From Actinotignum schaalii (GTDB taxonomy: Bacteria; Actinomycetota; Actinomycetes; Actinomycetales; Actinomycetaceae): a stretch of DNA of 64,000 bases. The notes under the pieces were generated by a model, which saw nothing but the letters and a program-made list of their open reading frames with translations, did no database searches and was not told where the DNA came from. The translations under genes were made by a program, and so were the position numbers. Location of the stretch: the NCBI RefSeq assembly GCF_028864145.1, contig NZ_JARBHJ010000002.1:40369-104368 (forward strand). Reading direction: 5' to 3'. Shown here piece after piece: positions 17,283 through 27,693 of the stretch; positions within the stretch are counted from its first letter, which is position 1; each line of letters starts with the position of its first letter.

Positions 17283-18808
17283 GCCCGCATCCTGCTGGAC
17301 ACCTCTGTTTGGACACCCCAGCGGGTGTCGATCTGCCCAGCAATATTGGCGCGCACCCGGGCGTGGATACGAGTGCCGGTTGGCAGATACTCGAGCTCGT
17401 CCAAAAGTTCGCCCTCTTCCAGAATCCGCGAGACGATATCTCCACGCTCGAAAGGAATAATGGCATCAATTTCAATATTGGGGTGGGGCAGTTCTTCTTC
17501 GATGCGCGCAAGCAACTCATCGATACCCACCCCGCTATGGGAAGAAACCGCAATAGCGGACGGGTAGCGTGAACGCAATGCGGTCAGATCTACCGGATCA
17601 GCAATATCGGCTTTGGAGAGCACAATAATCTCCGGGATATCACGGGCACCGGGCACATCCGCGAGCACGTCATGTACGGCGGTGACCTGGGCGACCGGAT
17701 CCGCATTGGAGGCATCGACCACGTGGAGGAGGACATCCGCCCCGTCCACTTCCTCAAGGGTGGAGCGGAAAGCTTCGACCAACTGGGTGGGAAGATTACG
17801 CACAAATCCCACCGTATCTGAAAGCGTAAATTCGCGCCCTTCCGGGGTAATAGCTTTACGTACAGTCGGGTCAAGAGTGGCGAAGAGGGCATTTTCCACC
17901 AGAACATTCGCCCCGGTAAGCCGGTTGAGCAGCGAGGATTTCCCGGCGTTCGTGTAACCAACCACCACCACGGAGGGGATACCGGTACGGCGCCGTTCGG
18001 CACGCCGAGTGGAGCGGGCCGGTGCCATCTTTTTGATATCACGCCGGAGTTTTGCCATGCGTTGCCGGATGCGGCGTCGATCTAATTCCAGCTGAGTTTC
18101 ACCTGGGCCGCGCGATCCGATTCCTGCACCACCGGCCACCTGCCCACCGGCCTGGCGTGACATCGATTCACCCCAACCGCGCAACCGCGGGAGGAGATAT
18201 TCCAGCTGTGCGAGCTCGACCTGAGCTTTACCTTCCTTCGATTGGGCATGCCGCGCAAAAATGTCAAGGATGAGCGCGGTACGATCAATAACCTTAACGT
18301 TGACGATATCTTCGAGGGCACGCCGCTGAGAAGGCGCCAGCTCAGTATCAACAATGACGGTATCAGCTTCTTGAACCTCCACCATCGCGGCGAGTTCTCG
18401 GGCTTTTCCCGCCCCGAGGTAGGTAGCACGGTCGGGAAGCGCACGGCGCTGGATAACCCCGGCGAGTACCGTTGAGCCGGCCGTATCAGCTAGTGCCGCG
18501 AGTTCACGGAGGGATTCTTCGGCCCGGGGACGGTCATCAGCGAAAACTCCCACAAGGATGACTCGTTCCAGGCGAACCTGACGATATTCGACATCGATGC
18601 CTTGTTCGCGTTCGATACCGCGGGCTAGGCCTTCCACTTCCTGAAAGCCGATGTGGTCGCGGTGGATACTGTCCGTACTCGCTTGCCATACGGTATCAGC
18701 TTGGAGCACCGTGCCGCGGCGGGTAGAGATATCAACATCACCGACGTGGTGCTCGTGTTCATGTACTTCGTTGCTAATGGCCACGTTCTCCTTCGTATGG
18801 ACTCTCAT
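17279..18808 (-). CDS. hflX: Ribosome-associated GTPase HflX
   Basis: GTPase that splits or rescues stalled ribosomes. The N-terminal HflX domain (about 80-275, with the glycine-rich SRQAGGQVAGGAGIGSRGPGETQLE linker region) precedes the G domain: G1 GYTNAGKS at about 280-290, G3 DTVGFVRNLP, G4 SKAD. The first 75 residues are His- and acidic-rich and variable. 509 residues is normal for actinobacteria. The ATG at 18808 lacks a strong ribosome site; a GTG eight codons on has AGGAG only 3 bases before it, so the start is uncertain by a few codons. Co-transcribed with the dinG-type gene. Confidence 0.94.
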   Translation of the reverse strand: MRVHTKENVAISNEVHEHEHHVGDVDISTRRGTVLQADTVWQASTDSIHRDHIGFQEVEGLARGIEREQGIDVEYRQVRLERVILVGVFADDRPRAEESLRELAALADTAGSTVLAGVIQRRALPDRATYLGAGKARELAAMVEVQEADTVIVDTELAPSQRRALEDIVNVKVIDRTALILDIFARHAQSKEGKAQVELAQLEYLLPRLRGWGESMSRQAGGQVAGGAGIGSRGPGETQLELDRRRIRQRMAKLRRDIKKMAPARSTRRAERRRTGIPSVVVVGYTNAGKSSLLNRLTGANVLVENALFATLDPTVRKAITPEGREFTLSDTVGFVRNLPTQLVEAFRSTLEEVDGADVLLHVVDASNADPVAQVTAVHDVLADVPGARDIPEIIVLSKADIADPVDLTALRSRYPSAIAVSSHSGVGIDELLARIEEELPHPNIEIDAIIPFERGDIVSRILEEGELLDELEYLPTGTRIHARVRANIAGQIDTRWGVQTEVSSRMRA

Positions 18809-18903
18809 TTTCTCACGTTGTGCCGAAGTTTCCTACCGGTAACCTGGCACATATGCGTGTTCTGCGGCGCTTCTTGCGATTTTCTTCCTCTCCGCGGCTC
18901 GTT

Positions 18904-18909
18904 TAAGCT
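18904..18909 (+). promoter_or_regulatory. -10 element for a leaderless transcript
   Basis: TAAGCT (TANNNT class) ends 6 bases before the ATG at 18916, and no ribosome binding site is present. Confidence 0.5.
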
Positions 18910-18915
18910 GGTGTT

Positions 18916-19515
18916 ATGACTTCGCACTACTTTTCAGAGCATCCGGATACCGCGAGTAACATCCGCACCATGGAGGTAACGATCCGGGGGCGGGACTATT
19001 CCGTTAAGGTCGACGACGGCGTCTTTTCCGGCAACGGCCTCGATAAAGGAACCGCGGTACTCTTACGAAAAGTGCCCGAACCGGAGCTAGAACCAGGTGA
19101 AATCGCGGTGGACCTCGGGTGCGGCTGGGGGCCGATCACCTTGGCTTTGGCCGCTGAGACTCCTCGCGTTATCGGGGTGGATGTGAATGAGCGGGCTCGT
19201 GAATTGACCCGTGTCAACCTTGAAGCCAATGGCTTGCGTGGCGACGTACTTAGCCCCGACGAGGCCCTGGAGTGTTTGGGAGAGAAATCAATTCGGTTGC
19301 TCTGGTCGAATCCTCCTATTCGGATCGGGAAAACTGCCTTGCATGAGTTGCTTGCTACCTGGCTGGATCGCCTGGCTTCAGATGGCGAAGCCTACCTGGT
19401 TGTGCAGAAGAATTTGGGTGCGGATTCCCTTGCTGCCTGGATAGCGGGCGAGGGCTATCTGTGCGAGAAGATTGGATCCTCCAAGGGATTCCGGGTTCTG
19501 CATGTCCGCCGGTAG
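18916..19515 (+). CDS. RsmC-like class I SAM methyltransferase
   Basis: Protein of 199 residues resembling the catalytic half of the 16S rRNA G1207 methyltransferase RsmC. The SAM loop VDLGCGWGPITLALA (about 57-71) and the N6/N2-methylase-type motif NPPIRIGK (about 129-136) are clear. The signature opening HYFSEHPDTASN matches single-domain actinobacterial relatives. Probably leaderless. Convergent with miaA, with 67 bases between them. An rRNA guanine target is likely but not certain. Confidence 0.85.
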   Translation: MTSHYFSEHPDTASNIRTMEVTIRGRDYSVKVDDGVFSGNGLDKGTAVLLRKVPEPELEPGEIAVDLGCGWGPITLALAAETPRVIGVDVNERARELTRVNLEANGLRGDVLSPDEALECLGEKSIRLLWSNPPIRIGKTALHELLATWLDRLASDGEAYLVVQKNLGADSLAAWIAGEGYLCEKIGSSKGFRVLHVRR

Positions 19516-19582
19516 TTATGTACGTTGGCCACTAGTTGCGAAGAAGGCACCCCGGTAGTGACAAGGGCACTCCTTGCATTCC

Positions 19583-20494
19583 TCAGGCAAGATCCTCGAG
19601 GATTCTGGAGGCAAGCTGGACCGGGGTATCCGCATCGGCTTCCAGCCACGTTATACGCGGATCGGCGCGGAACCACGAGCGTTGCCTACGCGCAAGCTTC
19701 CGGGTGGCGATACGAATTTCTTCCGTCCCTTCGGCGAGGCTGAGGTTGCCGTCCAGGATTGCCATGGCCTGAGGATATCCGGTGGCCCGCGATGCGGTCG
19801 GGGCTTCCCGCAAGCCGCGGCGCAACAAGCCCGCTGTTTCTTCGAGGAGTCCTTCCCTCATCATCTCATCCACACGCGCGTTGATCGCGGCGTGAAGACC
19901 ATTTATTTCGCGATGGATCGCGAAGATATGTACATCCTCATAGTGAGAGGTGTGGCGCGGAAAACGTGGGGTATAGGGTTTACCCGTTAGTCGAATAACT
20001 TCCAGAGCTCGAATAACCCGGCGTTCATTACGAGTATCGATGGTGGCATACGCCTCCGGATCACGTTCCTCCAGCTCCCGCAAGAGCCGAGGGTAATTAC
20101 TGCGGGCTTCTTCCGTAATCACAGCACGTAGCGCGGGATCGGTACCGGGAAACTGCAATTCATCAAGAAGCGCAGATACGTAAAGCCCAGAGCCTCCCAC
20201 CACCAAGGGGATTTTCCCCGCCGCGGTGATAGTCGCTAGATCCTGCCGAGCGTGCTTTTGGTAGGCCGCAACCGAAGCTTCTTCCGCGATATCCAGCTCA
20301 TCGATTTGATGATGGTGAATTCCACGCCGCTGCGCGAGTGGAAGCTTAGCGGTACCGATATCCAAGCCGCGATACAGCTGCATAGCATCGGCGGAGATGA
20401 TCTCCACCTTGGCCGACCCGCCCAAAAATTCTGCGAGTTCCAGCGATACGGATGTTTTTCCGCTTGCGGTGGGCCCCACGACTGCAATAATCAC
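19583..20494 (-). CDS. miaA: tRNA dimethylallyltransferase MiaA
   Basis: Adds a dimethylallyl group to A37 of tRNAs reading codons that start with U. The P-loop GPTASGKT is at residues 7-14, followed by the catalytic block SADAMQLYRGLDIGTAK and the VVGGSGLYVSALLD motif. 303 residues is typical. The GTG start overlaps the recX stop (GTGA), so miaA is translationally coupled to recX and through it to recA, an arrangement common in actinobacteria. Confidence 0.96.
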   Translation of the reverse strand: MIIAVVGPTASGKTSVSLELAEFLGGSAKVEIISADAMQLYRGLDIGTAKLPLAQRRGIHHHQIDELDIAEEASVAAYQKHARQDLATITAAGKIPLVVGGSGLYVSALLDELQFPGTDPALRAVITEEARSNYPRLLRELEERDPEAYATIDTRNERRVIRALEVIRLTGKPYTPRFPRHTSHYEDVHIFAIHREINGLHAAINARVDEMMREGLLEETAGLLRRGLREAPTASRATGYPQAMAILDGNLSLAEGTEEIRIATRKLARRQRSWFRADPRITWLEADADTPVQLASRILEDLA

Positions 20495-21147
20495 TCTGCC
20501 ACCGTACCTTCGGCCGCGTAATCGTACCCGTCATCACCCGTTTCTTCCGCGGTGCCTTCGTCTAGGAGAAGCGCCCGGGCTTGACGCAGCGCCTGTGCGC
20601 ATTGCTCGGCTGTGAAGCCACGCCGAGCGAGCATGGCGTACGTACGCTGGGCTAGCGTTTCCGGTTTCCCGGAGGCGCTACGCAACTTCTTCACGGCTAG
20701 CTGCACCGCGGAATCAAGTTCAGCATCGGGACTAATTTCCGCGAGCGTTTCTTCGATGAGATCCGCGGCTACGCCTTTGCGGCGCAACTCAGCTGCAATA
20801 GCACGCCGGGAAGCATTTTTATCACGCCGGCGAACCGCAGTGAGGACACGTGCAAACTTGGCATCGTCAATATAGCCGGCAACTTCAAATTCGTGGAGTA
20901 CCCGTTCAGCTACTACCTCCGGTACCTGGCGGGTGTGGAGCGCCTGGCTGAGCTGATAACGGGAACGATCCATCATGCCGAGCTGGCGATAGACAATATC
21001 CCGGGCCCGGTGTAATTGTTCTTCTTCACTCAAGGACTCGAGATCACGCCCCTTCCGAACGCCACGCTGTGAGCGGGCGCCGCGACGCGCGTAGCTAGCA
21101 GCGCGCGATCGACCATCGCCTGTATCGGTATCCGAGTAGTGTGCCAT
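20491..21147 (-). CDS. recX: RecA modulator RecX
   Basis: Helical protein that binds RecA filaments and limits RecA activity. After a basic 45-residue N-terminus, three RecX helical repeats are visible: RDIVYRQLGMMDRSRYQLSQAL, then YIDDAKFARVLTAVRRRDKNASRRAIAAELRRKGV, then the last around YAMLARRGFTAEQCAQAL. The acidic C-terminus is variable. The ATG at 21147 is chosen because AGGTGA precedes it by 5 bases; a GTG three codons earlier is possible. It follows recA by 13 bases, so induction would be joint. Confidence 0.93.
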   Translation of the reverse strand: MAHYSDTDTGDGRSRAASYARRGARSQRGVRKGRDLESLSEEEQLHRARDIVYRQLGMMDRSRYQLSQALHTRQVPEVVAERVLHEFEVAGYIDDAKFARVLTAVRRRDKNASRRAIAAELRRKGVAADLIEETLAEISPDAELDSAVQLAVKKLRSASGKPETLAQRTYAMLARRGFTAEQCAQALRQARALLLDEGTAEETGDDGYDYAAEGTVAE

Positions 21148-21160
21148 CGCGATCACCTAC

Positions 21161-22333
21161 TTAGAAACCAACCGTTTCCGCGGCTTTCTCGGTACTTTTC
21201 GCCGATGCGCCTTGCTTAGCGCCGCCAGATCCCGGAGTAGTGCCATCAGCTCCGGTTTTAGCTTCGGCTTCGCGAGTATTAGCTTCTTCCGGGTCCTCGC
21301 GCAGGCCGGCCTTGCGGAGAATTTTATCCTCAATTTCATCACGCAAATCCGGATTATCCATAAGGAATTGGCGGGCTTTTTCTTTGCCTTGACCCAATTG
21401 ATCACTCTCATACGTGAACCAGGCGCCGGCTTTGCGAATAATATTCAACTCCACACCGACATCGAGAAGGCTTCCCTCCCGGGAAATTCCCTCACCGTAG
21501 ATGAGGTCAAATTCTGCCTGCTTGAAAGGAGGAGCCATCTTGTTCTTGACGATCTTGACGCGGCAACGATTCCCCACCGGCTCGCTACCGTTTTTAAGAG
21601 TTTCAATGCGCCGCACGTCCATGCGAACGGAAGCATAGAACTTGAGCGCTTTTCCGCCGGTGGTGGTTTCCGGGTTACCGAACATCACGCCGATTTTTTC
21701 ACGCAGCTGGTTAATGAAGATGGCGGTGGTTCCCGAGGCAGAGAGTGCACCGGTCATTTTCCGCAGCGCTTGGCTCATGAGGCGTGCCTGCAAGCCGACG
21801 TGGGAATCACCCATATCGCCTTCGATTTCCGCCTTGGGAACAAGGGCTGCCACGGAATCGATGACGATGATGTCAATCGCGCCGGAGCGGATGAGCATGT
21901 CGGCAATTTCCAAGCCCTGTTCTCCGGTATCCGGCTGGGAGACAATCAGCGAATCCGTATCAACGCCCAGAGCCCGCGCATAGATCGGATCAAGTGCGTG
22001 TTCTGCGTCGATAAACGCAGCGATGCCACCATTGCGCTGCGCACTGGCAACAGCATGGAGAGCAACCGTGGTTTTACCCGAAGATTCCGGGCCGTAAATT
22101 TCTACCACGCGCCCGCGCGGCAATCCGCCAATACCGAGGGCGATATCCAGAGCGATAGATCCGGTAGGAATGACTTCCACCCGGGGACGGACATGGTCCC
22201 CCAGCCGCATAACGGATCCCTTACCGAATTGCTTATCAATTTGCGCCAGAGCGGTATCAATTGCCTGTTTGCGATCATCCGCCATGGGGCGCCCAATCGT
22301 TTTGGTGCGGGCACTAGCTTTAGCTGCGGCCAT
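21161..22333 (-). CDS. recA: Recombinase RecA
   Basis: Strand-exchange protein and co-protease for LexA cleavage. Walker A GPESSGKT is at 81-88; Walker B ([27 protein letters not shown]) and DNA loop 2 ([30 protein letters not shown]) are intact. 390 residues, slightly long because of a 20-residue N-terminal extension and an Ala/Gly/Thr-rich tail. No intein interrupts it, unlike some mycobacterial recA genes. AAGGATGG lies before the ATG. A SOS box is found 160 bases upstream. First gene of a recA-recX-miaA unit. Confidence 0.98.
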   Translation of the reverse strand: MAAAKASARTKTIGRPMADDRKQAIDTALAQIDKQFGKGSVMRLGDHVRPRVEVIPTGSIALDIALGIGGLPRGRVVEIYGPESSGKTTVALHAVASAQRNGGIAAFIDAEHALDPIYARALGVDTDSLIVSQPDTGEQGLEIADMLIRSGAIDIIVIDSVAALVPKAEIEGDMGDSHVGLQARLMSQALRKMTGALSASGTTAIFINQLREKIGVMFGNPETTTGGKALKFYASVRMDVRRIETLKNGSEPVGNRCRVKIVKNKMAPPFKQAEFDLIYGEGISREGSLLDVGVELNIIRKAGAWFTYESDQLGQGKEKARQFLMDNPDLRDEIEDKILRKAGLREDPEEANTREAEAKTGADGTTPGSGGAKQGASAKSTEKAAETVGF

Positions 22334-22492
22334 ATCCCATCCTTACTCACGTTTCCTACAGATCAGGCCTAGACGAGACACTCCCTCTCCGAGAGGCTCG
22401 AGATCACTGTATATCCGGCCTACGACATACTTAGACGCTGCGAAACTCTTGTGGATAACGCTGACGCCTGAGGATCTGTGGATCATTCTAGT

Positions 22493-22508
22493 ACGAACGG
22501 TTGTTCGG
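22493..22508. promoter_or_regulatory. SOS box upstream of recA
   Basis: ACGAACGGTTGTTCGG keeps the core CGAAC-N4-GTTCG of the actinobacterial LexA site. It lies in the 304-base gap between recA and the DUF3046 gene, 160 bases before the recA start. The rest of that gap shows no gene. Confidence 0.88.
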
Positions 22509-22637
22509 TACCGCATTGAACAGGTGTGTCACCCACTGCATTCACACCTAGCTCGCGAATGCTTCACGCACATGCTTCTCTAGAAGGGGACGTGTGGGAG
22601 TAATCCCCGGCGTTCTTCACCCGTGTTACTCGCACCG

Positions 22638-22874
22638 CTACTCGTGGGCCGCGAAATCTTCCGGGCTGAGCCGATGGAGGTAGTGGTAGTAATCGGGGAA
22701 TCCCATCGTATCGCACACGGCATCCCAGATGCGTTGCGGATCTTCCCCAGCTTCAAGGGCTTGGGCTGGGCTCCGATCTCCCAGTGCGGAAAGAACGAGA
22801 TCTTGGGCTGCACTTCTCCCGCGCCCATGCGGGAAAGCACGATCAATATTGAGCCAGAATTCTGATTCACGCAC
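22638..22874 (-). CDS. DUF3046 protein
   Basis: Protein of 78 residues of the DUF3046 family, an actinobacterial family of unknown function usually found beside recA, as here. The opening MRESEFW and the internal DPQRIWDAVCDTMGFPDYYHYLHR segment are characteristic. No membrane segment or signal is present, and it is soluble and acidic. The GTG start has only a weak ribosome site. It is transcribed in the same direction as recA and clgR. Confidence 0.85.
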   Translation of the reverse strand: MRESEFWLNIDRAFPHGRGRSAAQDLVLSALGDRSPAQALEAGEDPQRIWDAVCDTMGFPDYYHYLHRLSPEDFAAHE

Positions 22875-23055
22875 AGGTACTTTGCATTCCTTTGTTGGTG
22901 TGGGGCCGTGGGTAGTGCGCCTGGTGAGAAGCGCTCAACACAGCATAACGGCGCGTATCAAGGGAAAACCAAAGCTATGAAACTAGCTCCGAGGGCCCCG
23001 CTTCGCGAGCGGTGCGCCACCTTGACCGCGCCGTTTGCGACGTGGTGTACAGGGA

Positions 23056-23436
23056 TTACTTTGTAGTGGAAAATTCCCCACGCATGAGTTCTGCCGGGCT
23101 TTCCGGCACGCGCAGGTGAGCCGGGATGCGACCTTCAACCAGGTCAATCCGATCGGCAACCAAGCGCAGCACGTGACTCATGGGTACGTTAAGCGCCCGG
23201 CAAATCGAAGCGAGGAGTTCCGAAGAAGCTTCCTTCTGACCACGTTCAACTTCGGAGAGATATCCGAGAGATACACGTGCATCGGAGGAAACTTCCCGCA
23301 GGGTACGCCCTTGCCGTTGCCGGTAAGCCCGCAAAACCTCGCCAATCTCTTCGCGAAGGAGAGCGGGTTGGCGCTGTTCAGGACGCACTACGAAATCATT
23401 CTTCCGGGTTACGCCGGTACGGGTATCAATTGTCAT
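23056..23436 (-). CDS. clgR: ClgR-type XRE-family transcriptional regulator
   Basis: Protein of 126 residues with an N-terminal helix-turn-helix of the Cro/C1 type at about 28-85: [44 protein letters not shown] written across two helices. The location next to cinA, pgsA and recA and the sequence match ClgR, which activates Clp protease and chaperone genes in actinobacteria. The ATG at 23436 follows GAGG by 8 bases; a TTG four codons earlier is less likely. The 181 bases between this gene and DUF3046 contain nothing recognisable. Confidence 0.82.
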   Translation of the reverse strand: MTIDTRTGVTRKNDFVVRPEQRQPALLREEIGEVLRAYRQRQGRTLREVSSDARVSLGYLSEVERGQKEASSELLASICRALNVPMSHVLRLVADRIDLVEGRIPAHLRVPESPAELMRGEFSTTK

Positions 23437-23592
23437 CACTAACCTCAACGCCTACTTCCTGTTTTTATTCCCCACAGAGCGAAACATCTTCATCGCCTCC
23501 GGTGCCAGGCTCGTGGCACGAGGCCATCAAAAGGTTCCACAAATATTAAGCCAGGTGAATCTGAAGATTTACTGGGAGCGAACAGGAGTTAG

Positions 23593-24135
23593 TCAGGACA
23601 CAGCTGACTCGGCGCCCTGATCGGTTGCGCCGTCGTGCAAAAACGCGTCAAGAAGTTCGACGGCGCCGCGCACCGCCCCGCTCCGTACGTCGCTACGCCC
23701 CCCGGCAATATGAAGTTCGCGCGCCACCTGCGCGCCTCCACGTGCGCTCACCGCGATCCACACAGTTCCCGCAGGGTGTCCATCATGCGGACCGGGCCCG
23801 GCCACCCCGGTGGTGGCCATGCCGATATCAGCTCCGGTGACGGCGCATACGCCCTGCGCCATCTGGAGCGCCACGTCCCGATCCACCGGCCCGTGACTGG
23901 CCAAACGCTCGCTGGATACTCCGAGAATGCTGGCTTTGAGGTCGGTCGCGTAGCTGACCACTCCCCCACGCAGCACCGCGGAAACCCCGGGAACGGTGAC
24001 GAATTGCGCGGTGAGAAGCCCGCCGGTTAAAGATTCCGCGCAGGCGAGGCTGAGGCCACGCTTGCGTAAATCTGCCACGCAAGATTCGGTGAGTGTGGCC
24101 AAGCACGAGGCGTCATCTTGCTGCGCCGTCATCAT
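23593..24135 (-). CDS. cinA: CinA C-terminal domain protein (nicotinamide-nucleotide amidohydrolase-like)
   Basis: Protein of 180 residues consisting only of the CinA/PncC amidohydrolase domain, which in studied members deamidates NMN to NaMN in pyridine nucleotide recycling. The motif SLACAESLTGGLLTAQF (about 29-45), the GGVVSYATDLKASILGV block and GVAGPGPHDGHPAGTVWIAV are conserved. The N-terminal MoCF-like half of full CinA is absent, which is common in actinobacteria. The ATG overlaps the pgsA stop as ATGA, so it is translated with pgsA. The next 157 bases before clgR contain no recognised gene. Confidence 0.9.
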   Translation of the reverse strand: MMTAQQDDASCLATLTESCVADLRKRGLSLACAESLTGGLLTAQFVTVPGVSAVLRGGVVSYATDLKASILGVSSERLASHGPVDRDVALQMAQGVCAVTGADIGMATTGVAGPGPHDGHPAGTVWIAVSARGGAQVARELHIAGGRSDVRSGAVRGAVELLDAFLHDGATDQGAESAVS

Positions 24136-24743
24136 GAGCGCGCACCCTGGCCACCGCCGCGCGCGATACGCACCGCATCACCGACATATCCGATCGCGGA
24201 CCACACCGAAAGTACGAGGGCAACCCCGAGGGTTATCCATCCGAGCCACTGGAAAATATCTCCGCCCGGGTGCCCGAGCCACGCGATCCACGGCAGCATG
24301 AGGATACCGGCGCCGATGGACTGGGCAAACATCTTGAGTTTGCCGATCCATCCAGCTGCCATGACCTGTTTCGTCACCACGAGCATCCGCACCAAAGTAA
24401 TGAAAATTTCACGGGCGATCATGAGGATGGTGACCCACCACCACAGCCGGTCATGAAGAGACAGCATAATGAGAGCTGCCGCTATAAGGCCCTTATCAGC
24501 GATCGAATCGGCAAGTTTCCCAAAGTTGGTGATAAGCCCACGCGAACGCGCTAGCTGCCCATCGAGGCGGTCAGTGAAAGCCGCAACGGCGAAAACTACC
24601 CACGCCCAAAAGCTACGAGTAGCGGTGGGCTCCCAGAATACCCAGATAAAAACTGGGATGAGGATAATACGGGCGACCGTCAAAGCATTAGCGATATTGA
24701 GGAGGGGCGGCTCGCTCGCCTCCGGAGCGTTCGTGTGAGACAT
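24132..24743 (-). CDS. pgsA: CDP-diacylglycerol-glycerol-3-phosphate 3-phosphatidyltransferase
   Basis: Integral membrane enzyme that makes phosphatidylglycerol phosphate. The CDP-alcohol phosphotransferase signature D-x2-D-G-x2-A-R-x8-G-x3-D-x3-D is complete in DRLDGQLARSRGL followed by GKLADSIAD. About five to six hydrophobic segments span the 203 residues. It lies 9 bases downstream of ftsK and overlaps cinA, so ftsK-pgsA-cinA is likely one unit. A related CDP-alcohol transferase with another acceptor cannot be fully excluded. Confidence 0.92.
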   Translation of the reverse strand: MSHTNAPEASEPPLLNIANALTVARIILIPVFIWVFWEPTATRSFWAWVVFAVAAFTDRLDGQLARSRGLITNFGKLADSIADKGLIAAALIMLSLHDRLWWWVTILMIAREIFITLVRMLVVTKQVMAAGWIGKLKMFAQSIGAGILMLPWIAWLGHPGGDIFQWLGWITLGVALVLSVWSAIGYVGDAVRIARGGGQGARS

Positions 24744-24752
24744 GTCCCTACT

Positions 24753-27632
24753 TTACCGCCCCGTGAGCTGCCAGGCGTCCTCCCCGGATTCCCCGGCGGG
24801 GTCATCATCGTCGTACCAGGTGGGTGCGGTGTCCTCCGGGTCGTGTGCCAGTGGATCTTCGGCGTAGCGGTTCGTGGGCACGGTGCCGACTCCGGCGCCG
24901 TTCGCCCCGTTTGCGCCGTACGCGTCATGAGCGACATTCCCGCCGTCCGCACCGAACCCCGTTGCTGCGCCACTCGCTCCGGCAGGTGCGCCCGTTCCCG
25001 GCACACCGGCGCCAGCTCCGGACCCGCCATCACCTGTTTCGTCCTCGTAAATAGAGTCGCGTTCTCCGCGCAGCATGGCGAGAGCATCTTCCACCAGTTC
25101 CGGTGCCACCAGCACGTCGCGGGCCTTGGAGCCTTCGGAGGGCCCCACGATCTCGTATTGTTCGAGCAGGTCCATCATCCGCCCCGCCTTGGCGAAGCCA
25201 ATGCGCAATTTGCGTTGCAGCATAGACGTAGATCCGAATTGGGTGGTGATCACGATTTCCGCGGCCTGGAGCAGAATATCAAGGTCTTCACCTATTTCTT
25301 CGCGCTGTTTCTTCTCGCGCCCGGCGGCCTCCACCGTTTCTTTGAAGTCTTCGCGATACTGGGGGCGCAGCTGCGTTTTCACATGCTCGACAACGCGCTC
25401 AATTTCCGCCTCGTCCACCCAGGCACCCTGGAGACGAATCGGCTGGGCACCTCCCGGCATGAAGAGAGCATCACCTTGCCCGATAAGCTTCTCCGCCCCA
25501 CCTTGATCGAGGATGGTACGCGAATCAGCTAGCGACGAAGTCATAAAGGCTAGGCGGGAAGGAATATTCGCTTTAATAAGACCGGTGACCACATCCACGG
25601 AGGGACGCTGGGTGGCGAGCACCAGGTGAATGCCAGCGGCACGTGCCAGCTGGGTAATGCGCTGGATGGAGGATTCTACGTCGCGTGGGGCCACCATCAT
25701 CATGTCAGCCAATTCGTCCACCACGACCAGCAGGTAGGGGTAGGGCTGGAGGGTACGGTGCGGATCATGCGCCTTAACGGTACCCGCCCGTATCGCCTCG
25801 TTGAAATCGGTGATGTTCTTGAAGCGGTAGGACTGCATATCGTCGTAGCGCGCATCCATCTCCTTGACCACCCATTCCAGCGCCTCGGCGGCCTTCTTCG
25901 GATTGGTGATAATCGGGGTGATGAGATGGGGAATGCCCGCGTAAATCGTCAGCTCCACACGCTTGGGATCCACGAGGATCATCCGCACTTCGTCCGGGGT
26001 GCAGCGCATAAGTACCGAAGTAATCATCGAGTTGATGAACGACGACTTACCCGCGCCGGTAGCGCCCGCCACCAGCAGGTGCGGCATTTTCGCCAAGTTG
26101 GTCACCACGAACTGCCCGCGCACGTTCTTCCCCACCGCCACGGTAAGGGGATGGTGGTCACGGCGCGCCACGTCGGATGCCAAAACGTCGCCTAGCTGCA
26201 CCACTTCGCGGTCCGCATTGGGGATTTCGATACCGATCGCGGATTTACCGGGAATGGGGGAAAGAATACGCACATCGGCGCTCGCCACTGCGTAGGCGAT
26301 ATTTTTCGAGAGCTGGGTGATGCGCTCTACCTTGACACCCGGCCCCAGCTCCACTTCGTACTGGGTGACCGTCGGTCCGCGCGAAAAGCCTACTACCTGC
26401 GCATCCACCCCGAAATCAGTGAAGACTTGGGTAAGCGCAGCAACAACACGATCATTGGCTTCGGTGCGTTCGGGATGCACCGCCCCGCGTTTGAGCAGAT
26501 CCGGGGAGGGAAGCTCATACAAAATACTCGGATCGAGGGCCAGTTGCTGAGTGCGGGTGAACGGTGCACCGGTATCGGGTGCGGGAAGATCAGGCACCGT
26601 AGCCTCCGCATCCTGGGTCTCAGCCACGCCGCCGGTTTTCTTGGTGCGCACCGTTTTTTTCGGCGACGGCGCCGCCCGGCCCGCAGCCCCGCTACCCGCC
26701 GTAGCCTGCGGCAGCACCGTGGTGGCGCCCTGGGCTTGCGCACCGTTCCCACCGTCTGCCCAGTCGGCCCCCGCCGCCCCGTCCGCACCATTTCCGCCGT
26801 TGCTGCCTGCGGGATCGGTAGCTGCGCCGTCGTTCTCAGAAGGAGTGCCGGAAAGTGCCGCGTCCAAGTAGCTACGCGCAGATTTCTTACCGCGCCGGGA
26901 CGTGCGCCCGGCGCTCGGGAGCCGGGTGGTGTTCTCCGCCGCGTCAATGTCGTGGGGCGAATCGTAAGGCACCGACGCGGAGTGCCCGCGGTTGGCGATC
27001 TCATCCCCCGCTTCGGCACGGTGCTGCGCGCGCCGGTCCCGAATAGTCGCGGCGATATCCGCCATCGAAACGTCGGCGATATAGAACCCGGCCCACAGGA
27101 TAATAATGACGAGGATGGGAACGGCTCCCCACGGGGAGAAAAGCATCTCGAGGACGCCCCCGCTGAGCCACCCGATCAGGCCGCCGGCGTTTTCTACGTC
27201 CGCGAAGTAGTCGGCTGGGCTACGCGGCTGTTTTACCACATGAATAATGCCGGCCAGGCACACCACGATAATCAACACGCCCAGCAGTACCCGCCGGTGT
27301 TCATTCCCGCGCGCCGGGACCACCAGCCTGATAGCGAGGGCCAAGAAGACGGCGGGAAGAAGAACGGAGAGCAGCCCGAAGATACCGGCGGTGGCGTGGT
27401 GAATAACCCCGCCAAGCACTCCGGAAATATTGAACCATTCGCGCAGTGCCACAATTACCGCGAGACCGAGGAACGTCGCCACGAGGGCGTTGCGCACGTT
27501 ACCCGTCAGCTGCCGCCCCTCCGCCCGCTCCGTGGCAGCCCCGTTTGCGGGCGTGGCGGAGCGTCGGGACGGGCGGCGCGCGGGCGCCGTCGTCTCTTTC
27601 TCGGTTTTTTTGACACGTCGCTGAAACTTCAC
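24753..27632 (-). CDS. ftsK: DNA translocase FtsK
   Basis: Membrane-anchored hexameric motor that clears chromosomes from the septum. Four N-terminal helices (about 45-190) are followed by a long Ala/Gly/Asn-rich linker (to about 370). The motor has Walker [11 protein letters not shown] (about 520) and [13 protein letters not shown] as Walker B. The DNA-reading winged-helix gamma domain ([25 protein letters not shown] across its first helices) is at about 795-865. An additional Gly/Ala/Asn/Asp-rich tail of about 80 residues after gamma is unusual. The GTG start has a weak ribosome site. Followed by pgsA. Confidence 0.96.
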   Translation of the reverse strand: MKFQRRVKKTEKETTAPARRPSRRSATPANGAATERAEGRQLTGNVRNALVATFLGLAVIVALREWFNISGVLGGVIHHATAGIFGLLSVLLPAVFLALAIRLVVPARGNEHRRVLLGVLIIVVCLAGIIHVVKQPRSPADYFADVENAGGLIGWLSGGVLEMLFSPWGAVPILVIIILWAGFYIADVSMADIAATIRDRRAQHRAEAGDEIANRGHSASVPYDSPHDIDAAENTTRLPSAGRTSRRGKKSARSYLDAALSGTPSENDGAATDPAGSNGGNGADGAAGADWADGGNGAQAQGATTVLPQATAGSGAAGRAAPSPKKTVRTKKTGGVAETQDAEATVPDLPAPDTGAPFTRTQQLALDPSILYELPSPDLLKRGAVHPERTEANDRVVAALTQVFTDFGVDAQVVGFSRGPTVTQYEVELGPGVKVERITQLSKNIAYAVASADVRILSPIPGKSAIGIEIPNADREVVQLGDVLASDVARRDHHPLTVAVGKNVRGQFVVTNLAKMPHLLVAGATGAGKSSFINSMITSVLMRCTPDEVRMILVDPKRVELTIYAGIPHLITPIITNPKKAAEALEWVVKEMDARYDDMQSYRFKNITDFNEAIRAGTVKAHDPHRTLQPYPYLLVVVDELADMMMVAPRDVESSIQRITQLARAAGIHLVLATQRPSVDVVTGLIKANIPSRLAFMTSSLADSRTILDQGGAEKLIGQGDALFMPGGAQPIRLQGAWVDEAEIERVVEHVKTQLRPQYREDFKETVEAAGREKKQREEIGEDLDILLQAAEIVITTQFGSTSMLQRKLRIGFAKAGRMMDLLEQYEIVGPSEGSKARDVLVAPELVEDALAMLRGERDSIYEDETGDGGSGAGAGVPGTGAPAGASGAATGFGADGGNVAHDAYGANGANGAGVGTVPTNRYAEDPLAHDPEDTAPTWYDDDDPAGESGEDAWQLTGR

Positions 27633-27693
27633 ATCAAAAGCCTAGCCTTTGTGCAAAAAGTTGCCCCTCCCGGCGCGCCGCGTGCGAGGGGGA

